This document shows, piece after piece, positions 24,898-33,661 of a stretch of DNA of 64,000 nucleotides. The position numbers were made by a program, and so were the translations under genes. Source of the DNA: UMGS1590 sp900552455 (lineage in GTDB: Bacteria > Bacillota > Peptococcia > Peptococcales > Peptococcaceae); contig OZ007004.1 of assembly GCA_963931105.1 (NCBI GenBank), positions 124,001-188,000 of the forward strand. The letters are read 5' to 3'. Position 1 is the first letter of the stretch; each line of letters starts with the position of its first letter. The notes under the pieces were generated by a model. It had not been told where the DNA came from, made no database searches, and saw only the letters and a program-made list of their open reading frames with translations.

Positions 24898-26871
24898 TTA
24901 GTTGTTGTTCGCTGCGATCCACTCTGGCACGGAGACGACGGTGTTGTCGTCACTGGTGAGGTCGATGCATTCTGCTGCGGAGAGGGACTGGGCGCCGTCG
25001 AGGGTGAGCAGATAGCTGTAGAAGCGCGCGGTGAGCAGGGTAACGGCGCCGGCGTTTGGCGCTGCTTCCATGTCGGTGAAATACTCGGCGAGCTCGTCGG
25101 TCATGATGCCGCGCTCTTTGAGGGCGTTCATGTAGACATCGTTGTCGTCGGCGAGCTTGTCTGCGCCTTCAAGCTCGATCACGGCACGGGCCATGGTGCC
25201 GATGATCTGGCGCGCTGGGATCTCCTCGTTGACGTAGATCTTTTCAGAGAGTTCGAAGCCGGCTTTCTTGACGGCGTTGTTGACCATGTTCTGGTAGCGG
25301 TTCATGGTGATGGTGTCGTCGAGGTAGTAGTTGTTGTCGTAGCCACCGTCGAGCACACCAAGGCTGCGCAGCACTTTCACACCGGGATAGGCCCAGTGAT
25401 CCATGACTTCTTCGTGGGTCTGGGTGTGGTCAAGCTTGGCGCCCTGAGCGGTGAGTTTTTCCTGGATCTCTGCGATGGCGACGTCGTCATCCACGAGATC
25501 GCGCGGCGTTGCGCTCTGCGCTTTTGCGACGGCAACGGCGACACCGGCTGCTTCGCCGCAGGCCATGCCTGTCGGCACGATGCGTGCAGAGCCGGCAGCG
25601 AGAGAGGTGTATCCGGCTGCGCGGCCGACGACGAGGAGTCCGTCAACATCCTGCGGCACGAGGCTCTTGTAGCCGACGGCGTACTGGTCAGGATAGCCGA
25701 CAACGGTGCCGTAGGTCTGGGTCTTGGTCGGCTGCACATCGACTGGGTAGGAGGTGACGGCGATGCGGTCATCCTGATCGCGGTTTTCCAGCACGTCGTC
25801 GATGGTCAGATTGTATTCGCAGGTGATGTGGCGGCTTTCGCGCACGTAGAGATCTTCCGCTGTGCCGGCAAGTTCGCAGTCGCCGAAGCCCCAGAATTCG
25901 TCCTGCAGATAGGGGATGATGTTTTCAAGCTCGGCCTTTGCGCGCGCGATGCCTTCCTCGCGGCTGGCTTCGTCGAGCGGATCGACGTCAAAGATGAGCA
26001 GCGCGTTGACGAGCACGTCGCCGTTGTCCTGCTTGGCCATGTTGAACCCGCGCAGACGCATGGCTTCGTCGGATGGTTCGTAGGCATAGCCTTCATCACT
26101 GAAGCCCCAGGCTGTGTTGCCGCTGACGCCCATGCTGGTGGATTTGTTGAAGATCTCGCCAATGCCACGTTTGATGGTCAGATAGCGGCACATGCTGTCC
26201 CAGTTCACGCCAGAAACGCGGAAGACGAGCGTCACGCCCATTTCGCGGTCGCGCTCGCCGATGTCTTCGCCGGCGTAGGTGTATGGCGCGCCAGCCGCTG
26301 CGGCGACGTCGCCATCCTGGGTGGCGTCGATGATGTACGGCGCGTTGTAGGTGACGAGCATGTCGCCTTCTTCAATCACCGTCACGCCGGTGATGGTGTT
26401 GCCGTTCATCACTGGCTCCTGGAACTTGGCGCCATAGCGCACGGTGAGATTGTCCTCGGCAGTGAGCATGTCGTTGAACACATTTGCAGCATTGACGATG
26501 TCAAATCCGCTGCCGCCGACGGCGTTCACAAATTCCTCGTAGATGCCGCCAACGAGCAGCGTGCCATCGCGCGTTTCCGGCACGTCGATGAAGTTCAGCG
26601 CGCCCAGCGTGTAGAGCCCGCCGGGCGTGCTGTCTTTGGAGAGCAGCAGGGTTTTCATGCCGTTGCGTGCTGCCGAAAGCGCTGCCGCGATCCCTTCCGG
26701 ATCGCTGCCGACGACGATCACGTCGTAGTCGCTGTCTGCCGTTCCTTCGTTGGTGAATGTCGGCAACGACTCCGGCTCAGCGGTCGTCGTCGTATCGCCG
26801 CCGCTGCAGCCTGAGAAAAGCATCGTCACAATGAGGAGCATCGCGACGAGTGCTGAGAATTTTTTCTTCAT
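24898..26871 (-). CDS. Lipoprotein FAD-dependent oxidoreductase with C-terminal SLH-like module
   Basis: 657 residues. A lipoprotein signal (MKKK, hydrophobic stretch, lipobox LFSGC, Cys about residue 22) is followed by an FAD Rossmann motif (YDVIVVGSDPEGIAAALSAA, about 50-69) and GGLYTLGALNF, as in the FAD_oxidored family. DATQDGDVAAAAGAP near residue 190 and a second FAD block (VDGLLVVGRAAGYTSLA) follow. A C-terminal segment, about residues 480-530 (DHWAYPGVKVLRSLGV ... ITMNRYQNMV), reads like an S-layer homology unit. The ATG at 26871 follows AAAGGAG. It lies 11 bases after a racemase gene. Substrate unknown; extracytoplasmic electron transfer is an inference. Confidence 0.8.
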   Translation of the reverse strand: MKKKFSALVAMLLIVTMLFSGCSGGDTTTTAEPESLPTFTNEGTADSDYDVIVVGSDPEGIAAALSAARNGMKTLLLSKDSTPGGLYTLGALNFIDVPETRDGTLLVGGIYEEFVNAVGGSGFDIVNAANVFNDMLTAEDNLTVRYGAKFQEPVMNGNTITGVTVIEEGDMLVTYNAPYIIDATQDGDVAAAAGAPYTYAGEDIGERDREMGVTLVFRVSGVNWDSMCRYLTIKRGIGEIFNKSTSMGVSGNTAWGFSDEGYAYEPSDEAMRLRGFNMAKQDNGDVLVNALLIFDVDPLDEASREEGIARAKAELENIIPYLQDEFWGFGDCELAGTAEDLYVRESRHITCEYNLTIDDVLENRDQDDRIAVTSYPVDVQPTKTQTYGTVVGYPDQYAVGYKSLVPQDVDGLLVVGRAAGYTSLAAGSARIVPTGMACGEAAGVAVAVAKAQSATPRDLVDDDVAIAEIQEKLTAQGAKLDHTQTHEEVMDHWAYPGVKVLRSLGVLDGGYDNNYYLDDTITMNRYQNMVNNAVKKAGFELSEKIYVNEEIPARQIIGTMARAVIELEGADKLADDNDVYMNALKERGIMTDELAEYFTDMEAAPNAGAVTLLTARFYSYLLTLDGAQSLSAAECIDLTSDDNTVVSVPEWIAANNN

Positions 26872-26882
26872 AGATAACTCCT

Positions 26883-27605
26883 TTAACATAACAAACATTC
26901 GTCAGTAAACGGTTTTCCGCTGCGTCGCACCGTTTCCGATGCGAGCACATCAATGGAATCGAGCACATCGGGGTCGTTGATCGGCAGATCGCGCTTCAGC
27001 ACCGAGAGCTCCGTGCAGCCGAGGATCAGACACTGCGCACCCTTGGCGCGGAGATGGTTGGCCACGCGGTCAAAATCCGCGCGCGGCACCGGCTTGCCAG
27101 CCTTCACCCCATCGTAGATGATCTGCATCAGCAGATCCTGCTCGTCCTCGTCCGGCACAGCAAACGACAGCCCAGCGCGCTCAGCGTATTTCTGATACGT
27201 GCCAGTGACGATCGTTCCCGTCGTCGCCATAATGCCCACACAGGAAAGATCCTGCACGCGCGCTTTTGCGTAGCGGATCGTTTCCTCGACGATATTGACC
27301 ACAGGGATCTCCACCGCCTGCTCGAGCTCGTCGTAAAAATAATGCGCCGTGTTGCACGGGATCACGACAAATTCGCAGCCTGCCGCTTCCAGGCGCTTGG
27401 CATCTTCCACCATGACCGGCAGCGGATTGTCCGGAGATTTTTCCGTGATGAACGCCGTACGATCGGGAATGTCGCAGTCGTTGAACACGAGCATGTTGAT
27501 GTGCTCCTGATCGCAGCCTGCCTTCGTCATCTCGATCACGCGCTGCATATAATAAACCGTCGCCATCGGACCTACACCGCCGATGACCCCTACTGCCTGT
27601 TTCAT
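26883..27605 (-). CDS. Aspartate/glutamate racemase family protein
   Basis: PLP-independent amino-acid racemase with two catalytic Cys: PCNTAH (Cys about residue 84) and LGCTELSV (about residue 198). 240 residues. N-terminal GVIGGVGPMAT is typical of aspartate racemases. AAAGGAG lies before the ATG at 27605. It forms an operon with the downstream FAD oxidoreductase (11-base gap); whether the oxidoreductase uses the D- or L-amino acid or a product is unknown. Confidence 0.88.
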   Translation of the reverse strand: MKQAVGVIGGVGPMATVYYMQRVIEMTKAGCDQEHINMLVFNDCDIPDRTAFITEKSPDNPLPVMVEDAKRLEAAGCEFVVIPCNTAHYFYDELEQAVEIPVVNIVEETIRYAKARVQDLSCVGIMATTGTIVTGTYQKYAERAGLSFAVPDEDEQDLLMQIIYDGVKAGKPVPRADFDRVANHLRAKGAQCLILGCTELSVLKRDLPINDPDVLDSIDVLASETVRRSGKPFTDECLLC

Positions 27606-27665
27606 GGGGCGTCAACTCCTTTGATTGATGTGCACACTTGCAGATATGTTTGCATGCGTTTTTTT

Positions 27666-27695
27666 ATTATACCCTAACTGCGCCGTCAAACACAA
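27666..27695 (-). promoter_or_regulatory. Promoter of the racemase-oxidoreductase operon
   Basis: Minus strand TATAAT (27666-27671) with TTGTGT about 18 bases upstream. The start codon is about 60 bases downstream. The -10 is perfect, the -35 moderate. Confidence 0.55.
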
Positions 27696-27780
27696 GTCGC
27701 CCCACAGGCAAACACAGTATAGGACAGCAGTCTTAATCAATTCTTAAAAGAAAACCATTTTCGGGTGGGAGATTTACAAG

Positions 27781-27827
27781 AAAAAAAATGCGGAGCGTTC
27801 GCTTCATTTTCAACGAACGTTCCGCAT
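27781..27827 (-). terminator. Intrinsic terminator after the MazG-like gene
   Basis: Minus strand ATGCGGAACGTTCG, a 12-base loop, CGAACGCTCCGCAT, then TTTTTTTT. Stem of 14 bp with one G-T pair; about 60 bases after the stop codon. Confidence 0.88.
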
Positions 27828-27887
27828 CAGCGAAGAATCACAACGCAAAGCACAGACGAAAACCTCCTACCTGTGGGCGCACAGCGC

Positions 27888-28208
27888 TCACTCGATGATT
27901 TCTTCGAGCAGGATCATCTTCGTAAAACCGCCGCGCGTCTCACGCTTGTGCAGACGGATCTGGTCCAGCTCCTCGAACGTGATGCCGTTGGCCTCCGCGA
28001 TCGCGTGGATCACCTCCAGCACATCCGCGAGCTCTGCCATTTCCTTCGTCACCTGATAATCGCAGACCTCCTCGTCCAGCTTTTCGTCCAGGGCGAAGAG
28101 GATCTCTTCCTTATCTTCAAGCACCGATGTGATCGCTTCGTCGCCACCCTGCACGATCGCAGTCGGCACCTTGTCACGCACCAGCTTGTTATAAGAACGT
28201 CGAGCCAT
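27888..28208 (-). CDS. MazG-like NTP pyrophosphohydrolase (phosphoribosyl-ATP pyrophosphatase-like)
   Basis: All-alpha NTP pyrophosphohydrolase; relatives remove aberrant nucleotides. 106 residues. KLVRDKVP at the N-terminus and the metal-binding pattern KLDEEVCDY ... EMAELADVLEVIHAI (E-x-x-E ... E-x-x-D) are visible. Not in a his operon, so a housekeeping or detoxifying role is likelier than histidine synthesis. AGGAGGTG precedes the ATG. It has its own promoter and terminator, divergent from the metallophosphoesterase gene. Confidence 0.85.
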   Translation of the reverse strand: MARRSYNKLVRDKVPTAIVQGGDEAITSVLEDKEEILFALDEKLDEEVCDYQVTKEMAELADVLEVIHAIAEANGITFEELDQIRLHKRETRGGFTKMILLEEIIE

Positions 28209-28243
28209 GAAAACACCTCCTCGGGTTTGAATTTTCTGATATC

Positions 28244-28304
28244 ATTCTATCACAAACCGACAATCCTATCAATTATTGACAGAGATATTTCTGGGTGTTA
28301 CCCT
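28244..28304. promoter_or_regulatory. Divergent promoters for the MazG-like and metallophosphoesterase genes
   Basis: Minus: TTGATA (28267-28272), 17 bp, TAGAAT (28244-28249). Plus: TTGACA (28276-28281), 17 bp, TACCCT (28299-28304). The two -35 boxes are only 3 bp apart, so polymerases should compete for the site. Confidence 0.7.
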
Positions 28305-28324
28305 AAAGCCAAGGAGATGAGAAC

Positions 28325-29179
28325 ATGAAAATTGGTTTCATTGGCGACCTGCATATGGACTACAACACCCACCACGATTTTCTCGCCGAATTCACCCGCG
28401 TCTGCGAAGACGAAGCCCTCGACACCATCGTTTTCTGCGGCGACACCACCACCGGCGCCTTCGGGTCGCTCGATTTCTATAACGATCTTTCTCAGCGCGT
28501 CTCCACACAGATCCTCGAAATTCCCGGCAACCACGAGCTCTACTGCACAGCCGGACGCAAAAAACGCCGCGAAAACGAGGACCTCTGCTTCGACGCTGAC
28601 GAATACCTCGAGCTCATGCTCGGCCATCCGCTCTACAGCCTCTGCCTGCATCCCATCGTTCACGGCGACTGGGTCATCATCGGCAGCCCAAGCTGGTACG
28701 ATTTTTCCCTGCACCGCAAATTTCACCACATGAGCGCCGCCACCAAGCGCCGCTTTCTGCGCCGCTGTCCCGAATACAAATATGTCCTCACTGACGAAAA
28801 CAACCCCTACATCAATGAAAAAATCACCGCCCAGAGCCTGCAATTTATGGAGCAGCAGCTCCAAACCATCCGCCAGCGCCCAGGCGGCGAACGCTACAAG
28901 ATCTGCTCCTGCATCCACATGCTGCCGCGGCCAGAGCTCTACAAGCAGAGCCACGTTTTTAACACCACCATCGCCTTCATGGGCAGCAAATATTACGCCG
29001 AACTCTACGAAAAATACCACGTCGACACCTGCATCTGCGCCCACTCCCACATCCGCATGGAAATGGAAGCCGGCGGCGTGCGTTACGTCAACGTCTCCCT
29101 CGGCCACAATTTCAAATGGAAAAACAAAACCTCTCTCTATCAGGAAATCCTCGACACCATGTACGTCATGGACATCTGA
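28325..29179 (+). CDS. Metallophosphoesterase
   Basis: Calcineurin-like phosphoesterase of unknown substrate. 284 residues. The five family motifs occur in order: DLH (residues 8-10), CGDTTTG, GNHE (about 77-80), an internal His (CIHMLPRPE, about 200) and the paired CAHSHIRME (about 240). Two metals are expected in the active site. No signal peptide, so cytoplasmic. AAGGAG lies 9 bases before the ATG. It is a single-gene unit. Confidence 0.9.
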   Translation: MKIGFIGDLHMDYNTHHDFLAEFTRVCEDEALDTIVFCGDTTTGAFGSLDFYNDLSQRVSTQILEIPGNHELYCTAGRKKRRENEDLCFDADEYLELMLGHPLYSLCLHPIVHGDWVIIGSPSWYDFSLHRKFHHMSAATKRRFLRRCPEYKYVLTDENNPYINEKITAQSLQFMEQQLQTIRQRPGGERYKICSCIHMLPRPELYKQSHVFNTTIAFMGSKYYAELYEKYHVDTCICAHSHIRMEMEAGGVRYVNVSLGHNFKWKNKTSLYQEILDTMYVMDI

Positions 29180-29228
29180 ACACAAAACGGCGAGCACCGC
29201 ACGATTCTGCGCGATGCCCGCCGTTATT

Positions 29229-29738
29229 TTATTCTGCGCAAAGCGCCGGGTACAATTCTTTCGCTTCTCGCCACGCGCCCTCGCCAAAAAGGCAAAGCGT
29301 CACATCCATCTCCTGCTCAGCGAGCGCCGTCTGGATCGTTTCCACCGCGATGCGCAGCGCTTCCGCGAAGGGATAGCCGTAGACGCCAGAGGAGATCAGC
29401 GGAAACGCCAGGCTTTTGCAGCCACGCTCTGCCGCAAGTGCGAACGACTGGCGGTAGCAGCTCGCCAGGAGCGCCGGCTCACCGTGATCGCCGCCCTGCC
29501 AGATCGGCCCAACCGTGTGGATCACATAGCGCGCCGGCAGATCGTAGCCGCTGGTGAGCTTCGCCTCGCCCGTCGCGCAGCCGCCCAGCGTGCGGCATTC
29601 TGCCAGAAGCTTCGGTCCAGCTGCGCGATGGATCGCCCCGTCCACGCCACCGCCGCCAAGCAGCGAATTTTTCGCCGCGTTGACGATCGCGTCCACAGCA
29701 AGCCGCGTGATATCCGCCTGTTTCAACTGTAATGCCAT
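29229..29738 (-). CDS. Macro-domain protein (O-acetyl-ADP-ribose deacetylase-like)
   Basis: Binds and hydrolyses ADP-ribose derivatives. About 169 residues, a stand-alone macro domain. DAIVNAAKNSLLGGGGVDGA (about 15-34) carries the ADP-ribose-binding Asn and the Gly-rich loop; VIHTVGPIWQGG and PLISSGVYGYP complete the site. AAAGGAAG precedes the ATG at 29738. Upstream lies a small lipoprotein gene, 14 bases away. Confidence 0.92.
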   Translation of the reverse strand: MALQLKQADITRLAVDAIVNAAKNSLLGGGGVDGAIHRAAGPKLLAECRTLGGCATGEAKLTSGYDLPARYVIHTVGPIWQGGDHGEPALLASCYRQSFALAAERGCKSLAFPLISSGVYGYPFAEALRIAVETIQTALAEQEMDVTLCLFGEGAWREAKELYPALCAE

Positions 29739-29752
29739 AAAAAATCTTCCTT

Positions 29753-30214
29753 TCAATCAACATTCAACACAGCAGGATCCATTTGCTCCGTGAGGAGACT
29801 GTCCTCATCAAATTCGTCCAGCGAAAGCGTCATCTGGCAGGAAACCTGTTCGCCCGTCGGCGCCGAAAGAGAGAACACATTGTCGCCAGCGCGCAGCGTG
29901 ATCTGCCCCACCTGCCAATTCGTTTCATAGCTTTCGTCCGTCGCCGCCGCCAGCTCCTCCATCAGGAGCGTCTCGCCATCGTTTTCCAGCCAAAGCACCG
30001 CGCCAGCCTGACCATCGGTGGTGTAAGTATATTGCAGCATCGCCTTGCAATCCTCTTTCACCGGCACGCGCAAAATCTCCTGCCGTTCAGCGTCAAGCCA
30101 ACGTTGCTCCATGCGATAAGAGATCTCCGGCCCATTTTCCTCCGTCGGCTCGCTGCAACCAGCAAGCCCAAGAACCAGCGTCAGCAGCAACATACATCTA
30201 ATGAAGCGTTTCAT
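29753..30214 (-). CDS. Small lipoprotein of unknown function
   Basis: About 153 residues, not recognised. An N-terminal lipoprotein signal (MKRFIRCMLLLTLVLGLAGC) predicts Cys20 as the lipidated residue. The rest is soluble, acidic and likely beta-rich. It is exported and membrane-anchored. The ATG at 30214 follows AAAGGGGGG. Shares the strand with, and may be co-transcribed with, the macro-domain gene. Confidence 0.7.
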   Translation of the reverse strand: MKRFIRCMLLLTLVLGLAGCSEPTEENGPEISYRMEQRWLDAERQEILRVPVKEDCKAMLQYTYTTDGQAGAVLWLENDGETLLMEELAAATDESYETNWQVGQITLRAGDNVFSLSAPTGEQVSCQMTLSLDEFDEDSLLTEQMDPAVLNVD

Positions 30215-30269
30215 CACACCGCCCCCCTTTCTGCTCTCATCTTACCAAACCCGCTGCTCTGCCGCCACA

Positions 30270-30313
30270 AAAAATCGGAAAAATAAGTGCCTGCCCGCCA
30301 AAAACGAGCAGGC
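30270..30313 (-). terminator. Probable terminator after the ABC permease gene
   Basis: Minus strand hairpin GCCTGC, 13-base loop, GCAGGC, then ACTTATTTTT. A moderate stem with an imperfect T-run, downstream of the tandem repeat. Confidence 0.5.
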
Positions 30314-30320
30314 AACAAAA

Positions 30321-30376
30321 GCCATCGGCCAACTTGCCCAGAGGGCTACAAAGGCCATCGGCCAACTTGCCCAGAG
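30321..30376 (-). repeat. 33-bp direct tandem repeat after the ABC permease gene
   Basis: The 23-base block GCCATCGGCCAACTTGCCCAG plus AG occurs identically at 30321-30343 and 30354-30376, period 33. Each unit can fold two tiny hairpins (GGCC-GAT-GGC and GCCC-TCT-GGGC types) in RNA. Lies between the permease stop and its terminator. Confidence 0.8.
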
Positions 30377-30398
30377 CTCCCCAGAGAGGGCACTTCGC

Positions 30399-32864
30399 TT
30401 ATTCGCTCATGCGCAGCCGTTCGATGAGGGTGTCCCCGTCACCTAGCCGACGATAACAGACCAGCGGTACGCACGCACAGAGCAACACCATCAAAAGTGT
30501 GGCACCGAGCACTGGCAAAAGCGGCACAACAAACGGCACATCCATGTGATTCATGGCCTGAAAGCTGAGGAACGTCAGCCCCAGCCCGAAACTCGCTGTA
30601 AGAATGAGTACGCCGAAGGCGATCAACAGCCCTTCACAAACAAGCTGACGATGAATCTGCCGCGGCGTCATGCCCAGACTTTCCATGATCGATAAAGACA
30701 ACCGCCGGCTCTGAATGCTTGCAGCCATTGTATTCACATAGTTGAGCATGCCGACAACGAGCAGAAGCAGCGCGATCGCCGCGCCGGTTTCATTGAGATC
30801 ACCTTCGGTCGCCTGGATAGCCACCTGATTAGCGAGCAGGGATTCATTGTAAATATCCGCCAAACCTGGCCGCGCGTTCACGAGGGCCATCACCCGTTCC
30901 TCGGTAATCGCGTCATAAGGCGTGTCGTAGCGCACAAGCATACTGAGAGTGAGCGGCGTCGCTTCAAGGGTGTCCAGCCAGTCCTTGCTGACGATAAGCG
31001 TCGGCCCAATGTTCTGCGAAGCGGCGTAGTAGCCCTCATTGCTCACTGTCGCTGGCCACACATTGATGGTTTCGTCCCCCACGCGAATGGCCAGAGGCGT
31101 ATTCAGTCGTTCCTCCGGCACCTCAATGCCAGAGTATGCGAGCACACAAACCTCGCCTCTCAAAAAAGCGTCCCGCTCCAATGGCGTCGACAGTTGAGCG
31201 TTCAGCGCATCAAAAGCCTGCGCATCGATACCCTTGAGCATACCGTAGTAGCGCGAAGGGTCGCCTTGAAATGCGCTCAGTACCTCTGCCTGATCGAGAT
31301 AGGGACGGGTGGCGCTGTAGGCCGTCAGCCAGTCTTCGGCAAAGGCTTCGTCAGCCAGCGTAAAGGGCACGCCCGTCACTGTTTCCACTGCCGCTACACC
31401 GTCTACAGCAGCAATCTCCTCAGCCAGTCCTTCGAGAATCGGCTGCCAGGAATGCATGTCCTCGGAAGTTTCGCTGTCGTTACGAATGAGGAGGTCAGCG
31501 TTATCGTAGAGGGGTGCCACGGTGCGCTCGCTCTGGCTGGAGATGAGCGTTGTCAGACAGAGAAAAACAGACAGGCTGAGGGCAAGGGATACCAGCACAA
31601 TAGCAGTTTTCCTGCGATCGCGGCCAAGTTCTGCCAGCGCCAGACGCCAGGACAGACAGCGTCCACGGCCCAATGCCGCGCGGTGTGCCGTCTGAGGACG
31701 GGCTTTCAACGCGTCCAGTGGTGTACCCTTGCGGGCCATTCTCAACGGTGTGCGCAGTCCCGCGAAAACTGCGGCGCTGACAGCCACCAGTGTCAACACA
31801 AGCACGAGCGGGTGAAAATGCACGGTAATCAGCGTTTCAGTAATGCCGAGCGCATTCATCAAACGTGGCACCAGCACCAAACTGCTCAACGCACCAAGCG
31901 CTGTCCCGAAAAGCACAGCAACAAAAGCCAGCCCCAGCATCTGCCGCCGCACGAGCTGCGCCACCTGCAGTGGCGTCATGCCGAGAATCTGCAGCAGACC
32001 ATAGTATCGGCTCTTTTTCGCAGCAGAAATGTAGAGAATGTTGTAAACGAGCAAGTAGGCACTTAAAACGATCACCGCGCTCAAACCGATGAGTCCCAGC
32101 AAAATCTTCCAGGATTGATCGATGTAGCTGGACGACTGAAAAACCTGCTGCCCGCTTAGCGCAAGTCCGGCTTCGATGTCGTCAATCGTCGTTGGCAGCA
32201 CATAATCGCGCACCAGTTTAATGCTGAGAATGCCGCTCTCTTCGAGCGCATAGCCGGAACGCGCCAGAAACGCCCGGGATACATAGAGCGGCGACGTGTC
32301 GCCATATCCTTCCCAGAGTCCGCTAATGACGAAATCCAGCGTCTGCACGCCTGCATTTGTCTCCACCGTCGCGGTAAAATGGTCGCCAACACCGAGCGAC
32401 GCCAAACCACAAGCAGCCAGCGCGTCGCGGTGCGCCATAACCTCATTCGCCGCTTCGGGATACCGCCCTTCCTGAGCGGTAATAACCGCAGCGCGCTGTA
32501 CATTCCAGAGAACTTCATCATCCCATACCAGGCCCACACTTACCGTATCGTCAGCCTCGGTGCTCTGAACGAAACCGGCGTATGCCTGCTGCCCCACACT
32601 CTCAACACGCGCATCCGTGAGAAGCTGCTGATACTGTTCGTCCGTAAAACCATTCGCGACGGAGATATCATCCTCGCCGCCATAGAGACGCGTGTCCTGC
32701 AAACGTGCCAGTGAAAGATAACTCACGCCCGTCGTCAACACGCCAAAAAGCAGCACCGTCGCCACCACGATCGCCATAAAAAGCACCGCCGTCCGTTTCC
32801 ATTCGCGGCGCAGTTCGTTGCGCGCCAGTCGTCGCAGGATCGCACGATTGTTATTCGCAAGCAT
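30399..32864 (-). CDS. FtsX-type ABC transporter permease
   Basis: Large permease with two FtsX-like domains. 821 residues: an N-terminal membrane segment (about 25-47), a big extracytoplasmic region, four-segment blocks around 255-420 and near 640-810. This layout is found in peptide-sensing or lipoprotein-releasing exporters of Firmicutes. It overlaps the ATPase gene by 14 bases, so the two form one transporter. A two-component system directly upstream suggests induction by a cell-envelope signal (BceAB-like role); that is inference. Confidence 0.88.
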   Translation of the reverse strand: MLANNNRAILRRLARNELRREWKRTAVLFMAIVVATVLLFGVLTTGVSYLSLARLQDTRLYGGEDDISVANGFTDEQYQQLLTDARVESVGQQAYAGFVQSTEADDTVSVGLVWDDEVLWNVQRAAVITAQEGRYPEAANEVMAHRDALAACGLASLGVGDHFTATVETNAGVQTLDFVISGLWEGYGDTSPLYVSRAFLARSGYALEESGILSIKLVRDYVLPTTIDDIEAGLALSGQQVFQSSSYIDQSWKILLGLIGLSAVIVLSAYLLVYNILYISAAKKSRYYGLLQILGMTPLQVAQLVRRQMLGLAFVAVLFGTALGALSSLVLVPRLMNALGITETLITVHFHPLVLVLTLVAVSAAVFAGLRTPLRMARKGTPLDALKARPQTAHRAALGRGRCLSWRLALAELGRDRRKTAIVLVSLALSLSVFLCLTTLISSQSERTVAPLYDNADLLIRNDSETSEDMHSWQPILEGLAEEIAAVDGVAAVETVTGVPFTLADEAFAEDWLTAYSATRPYLDQAEVLSAFQGDPSRYYGMLKGIDAQAFDALNAQLSTPLERDAFLRGEVCVLAYSGIEVPEERLNTPLAIRVGDETINVWPATVSNEGYYAASQNIGPTLIVSKDWLDTLEATPLTLSMLVRYDTPYDAITEERVMALVNARPGLADIYNESLLANQVAIQATEGDLNETGAAIALLLLVVGMLNYVNTMAASIQSRRLSLSIMESLGMTPRQIHRQLVCEGLLIAFGVLILTASFGLGLTFLSFQAMNHMDVPFVVPLLPVLGATLLMVLLCACVPLVCYRRLGDGDTLIERLRMSE

Positions 32865-33543
32865 TGGGGCCGCCCCCTTTCACAATGCGGCCATCGCACA
32901 TTTCTACGATACGATCGGCGAGCTGGGCGATGTCGATGTCGTGGGTGACGACGATGAGCGTCTGACCGAGCTTGGCAGCAAGCGTTCGTATCAGGCCCAT
33001 AACCTCATGGCTCGTAGTCGTGTCGAGATTGCCCGTCGGCTCATCTGCCAGTATCAGCGCCGGACGCATCGCCAGCGCGCGCGCGATCGCCACACGCTGC
33101 TGCTCACCGCCGGAAAGCTGCGACGGCATACGATCACGCTTGTCGGCAATATGCAGTGCTGTGAGCAGTTCATCAATGAACTCGGTATCGATGGCCACGC
33201 CATCCAATGCGAGTGGAAAAATGATATTGTCCCAGACATTGAGATCGGGGATGAGGTTGTATTGCTGAAAGATGAAGCCGACGCGACGACGACGAAACAA
33301 CGCCAGTTGGGTACGGTCCAACATGGTAAGATCGTTGCCGTCGACAATTACGCTGCCGCTTGTAGGGACATCCAGACCGCCAAGCATATGCAGGAGCGTC
33401 GATTTGCCGCTGCCTGATTTACCGATAATAGCGACAAATTCGCCTGCCGAGACAGAAAAATCAACACCGTCGAGAGCCTGAACCTGCATCTCACCCATGG
33501 CGTATGTTTTTGTGAGGTTTTTCGTCTGTACAACTGTGGTCAT
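32851..33543 (-). CDS. ABC transporter ATP-binding protein (MacB/LolD/BceA-like)
   Basis: 230 residues. Walker A GKSGSGKSTL (about 41-50), Q-loop (FQQYNLIP), signature LSGGEQQR, Walker B ALILADEPTGNLD and the switch His in VVTHD are all present. Powers the FtsX-type permease that follows it. GAGAGG lies upstream of the ATG. The operon probably has its own promoter because a terminator separates it from the histidine kinase gene. Confidence 0.95.
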   Translation of the reverse strand: MTTVVQTKNLTKTYAMGEMQVQALDGVDFSVSAGEFVAIIGKSGSGKSTLLHMLGGLDVPTSGSVIVDGNDLTMLDRTQLALFRRRRVGFIFQQYNLIPDLNVWDNIIFPLALDGVAIDTEFIDELLTALHIADKRDRMPSQLSGGEQQRVAIARALAMRPALILADEPTGNLDTTTSHEVMGLIRTLAAKLGQTLIVVTHDIDIAQLADRIVEMCDGRIVKGGGPNACE

Positions 33544-33603
33544 AATAATCCTCTCCTTTCTGTCTCCATCTTAGCAGCAGAAAATCTCAAAGCGATCACA
33601 ATA

Positions 33604-33661
33604 CAAAAAAATTCTGCCAGATCCTTGCAACATCCAAACAGACATTGTCAGACTGGCAGAT
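33604..33661 (-). terminator. Terminator overlapping the end of the histidine kinase gene
   Basis: Minus strand TCTGCCAG (including the last codons of the kinase) pairs with CTGGCAGA after a long loop, followed by ATTTTTTT. It separates the kinase from the ABC operon. Confidence 0.65.

Noticed and set aside
23686..26814. 1042-codon plus-strand frame across DUF1385 and the oxidoreductase
   Set aside because: Spans two genes and an intergenic terminator on the other strand, Val/Gly/His-rich shadow composition.
30321..30376. CRISPR-like array
   Set aside because: Only two units, 10-base spacer, no cas genes; a simple tandem duplication.
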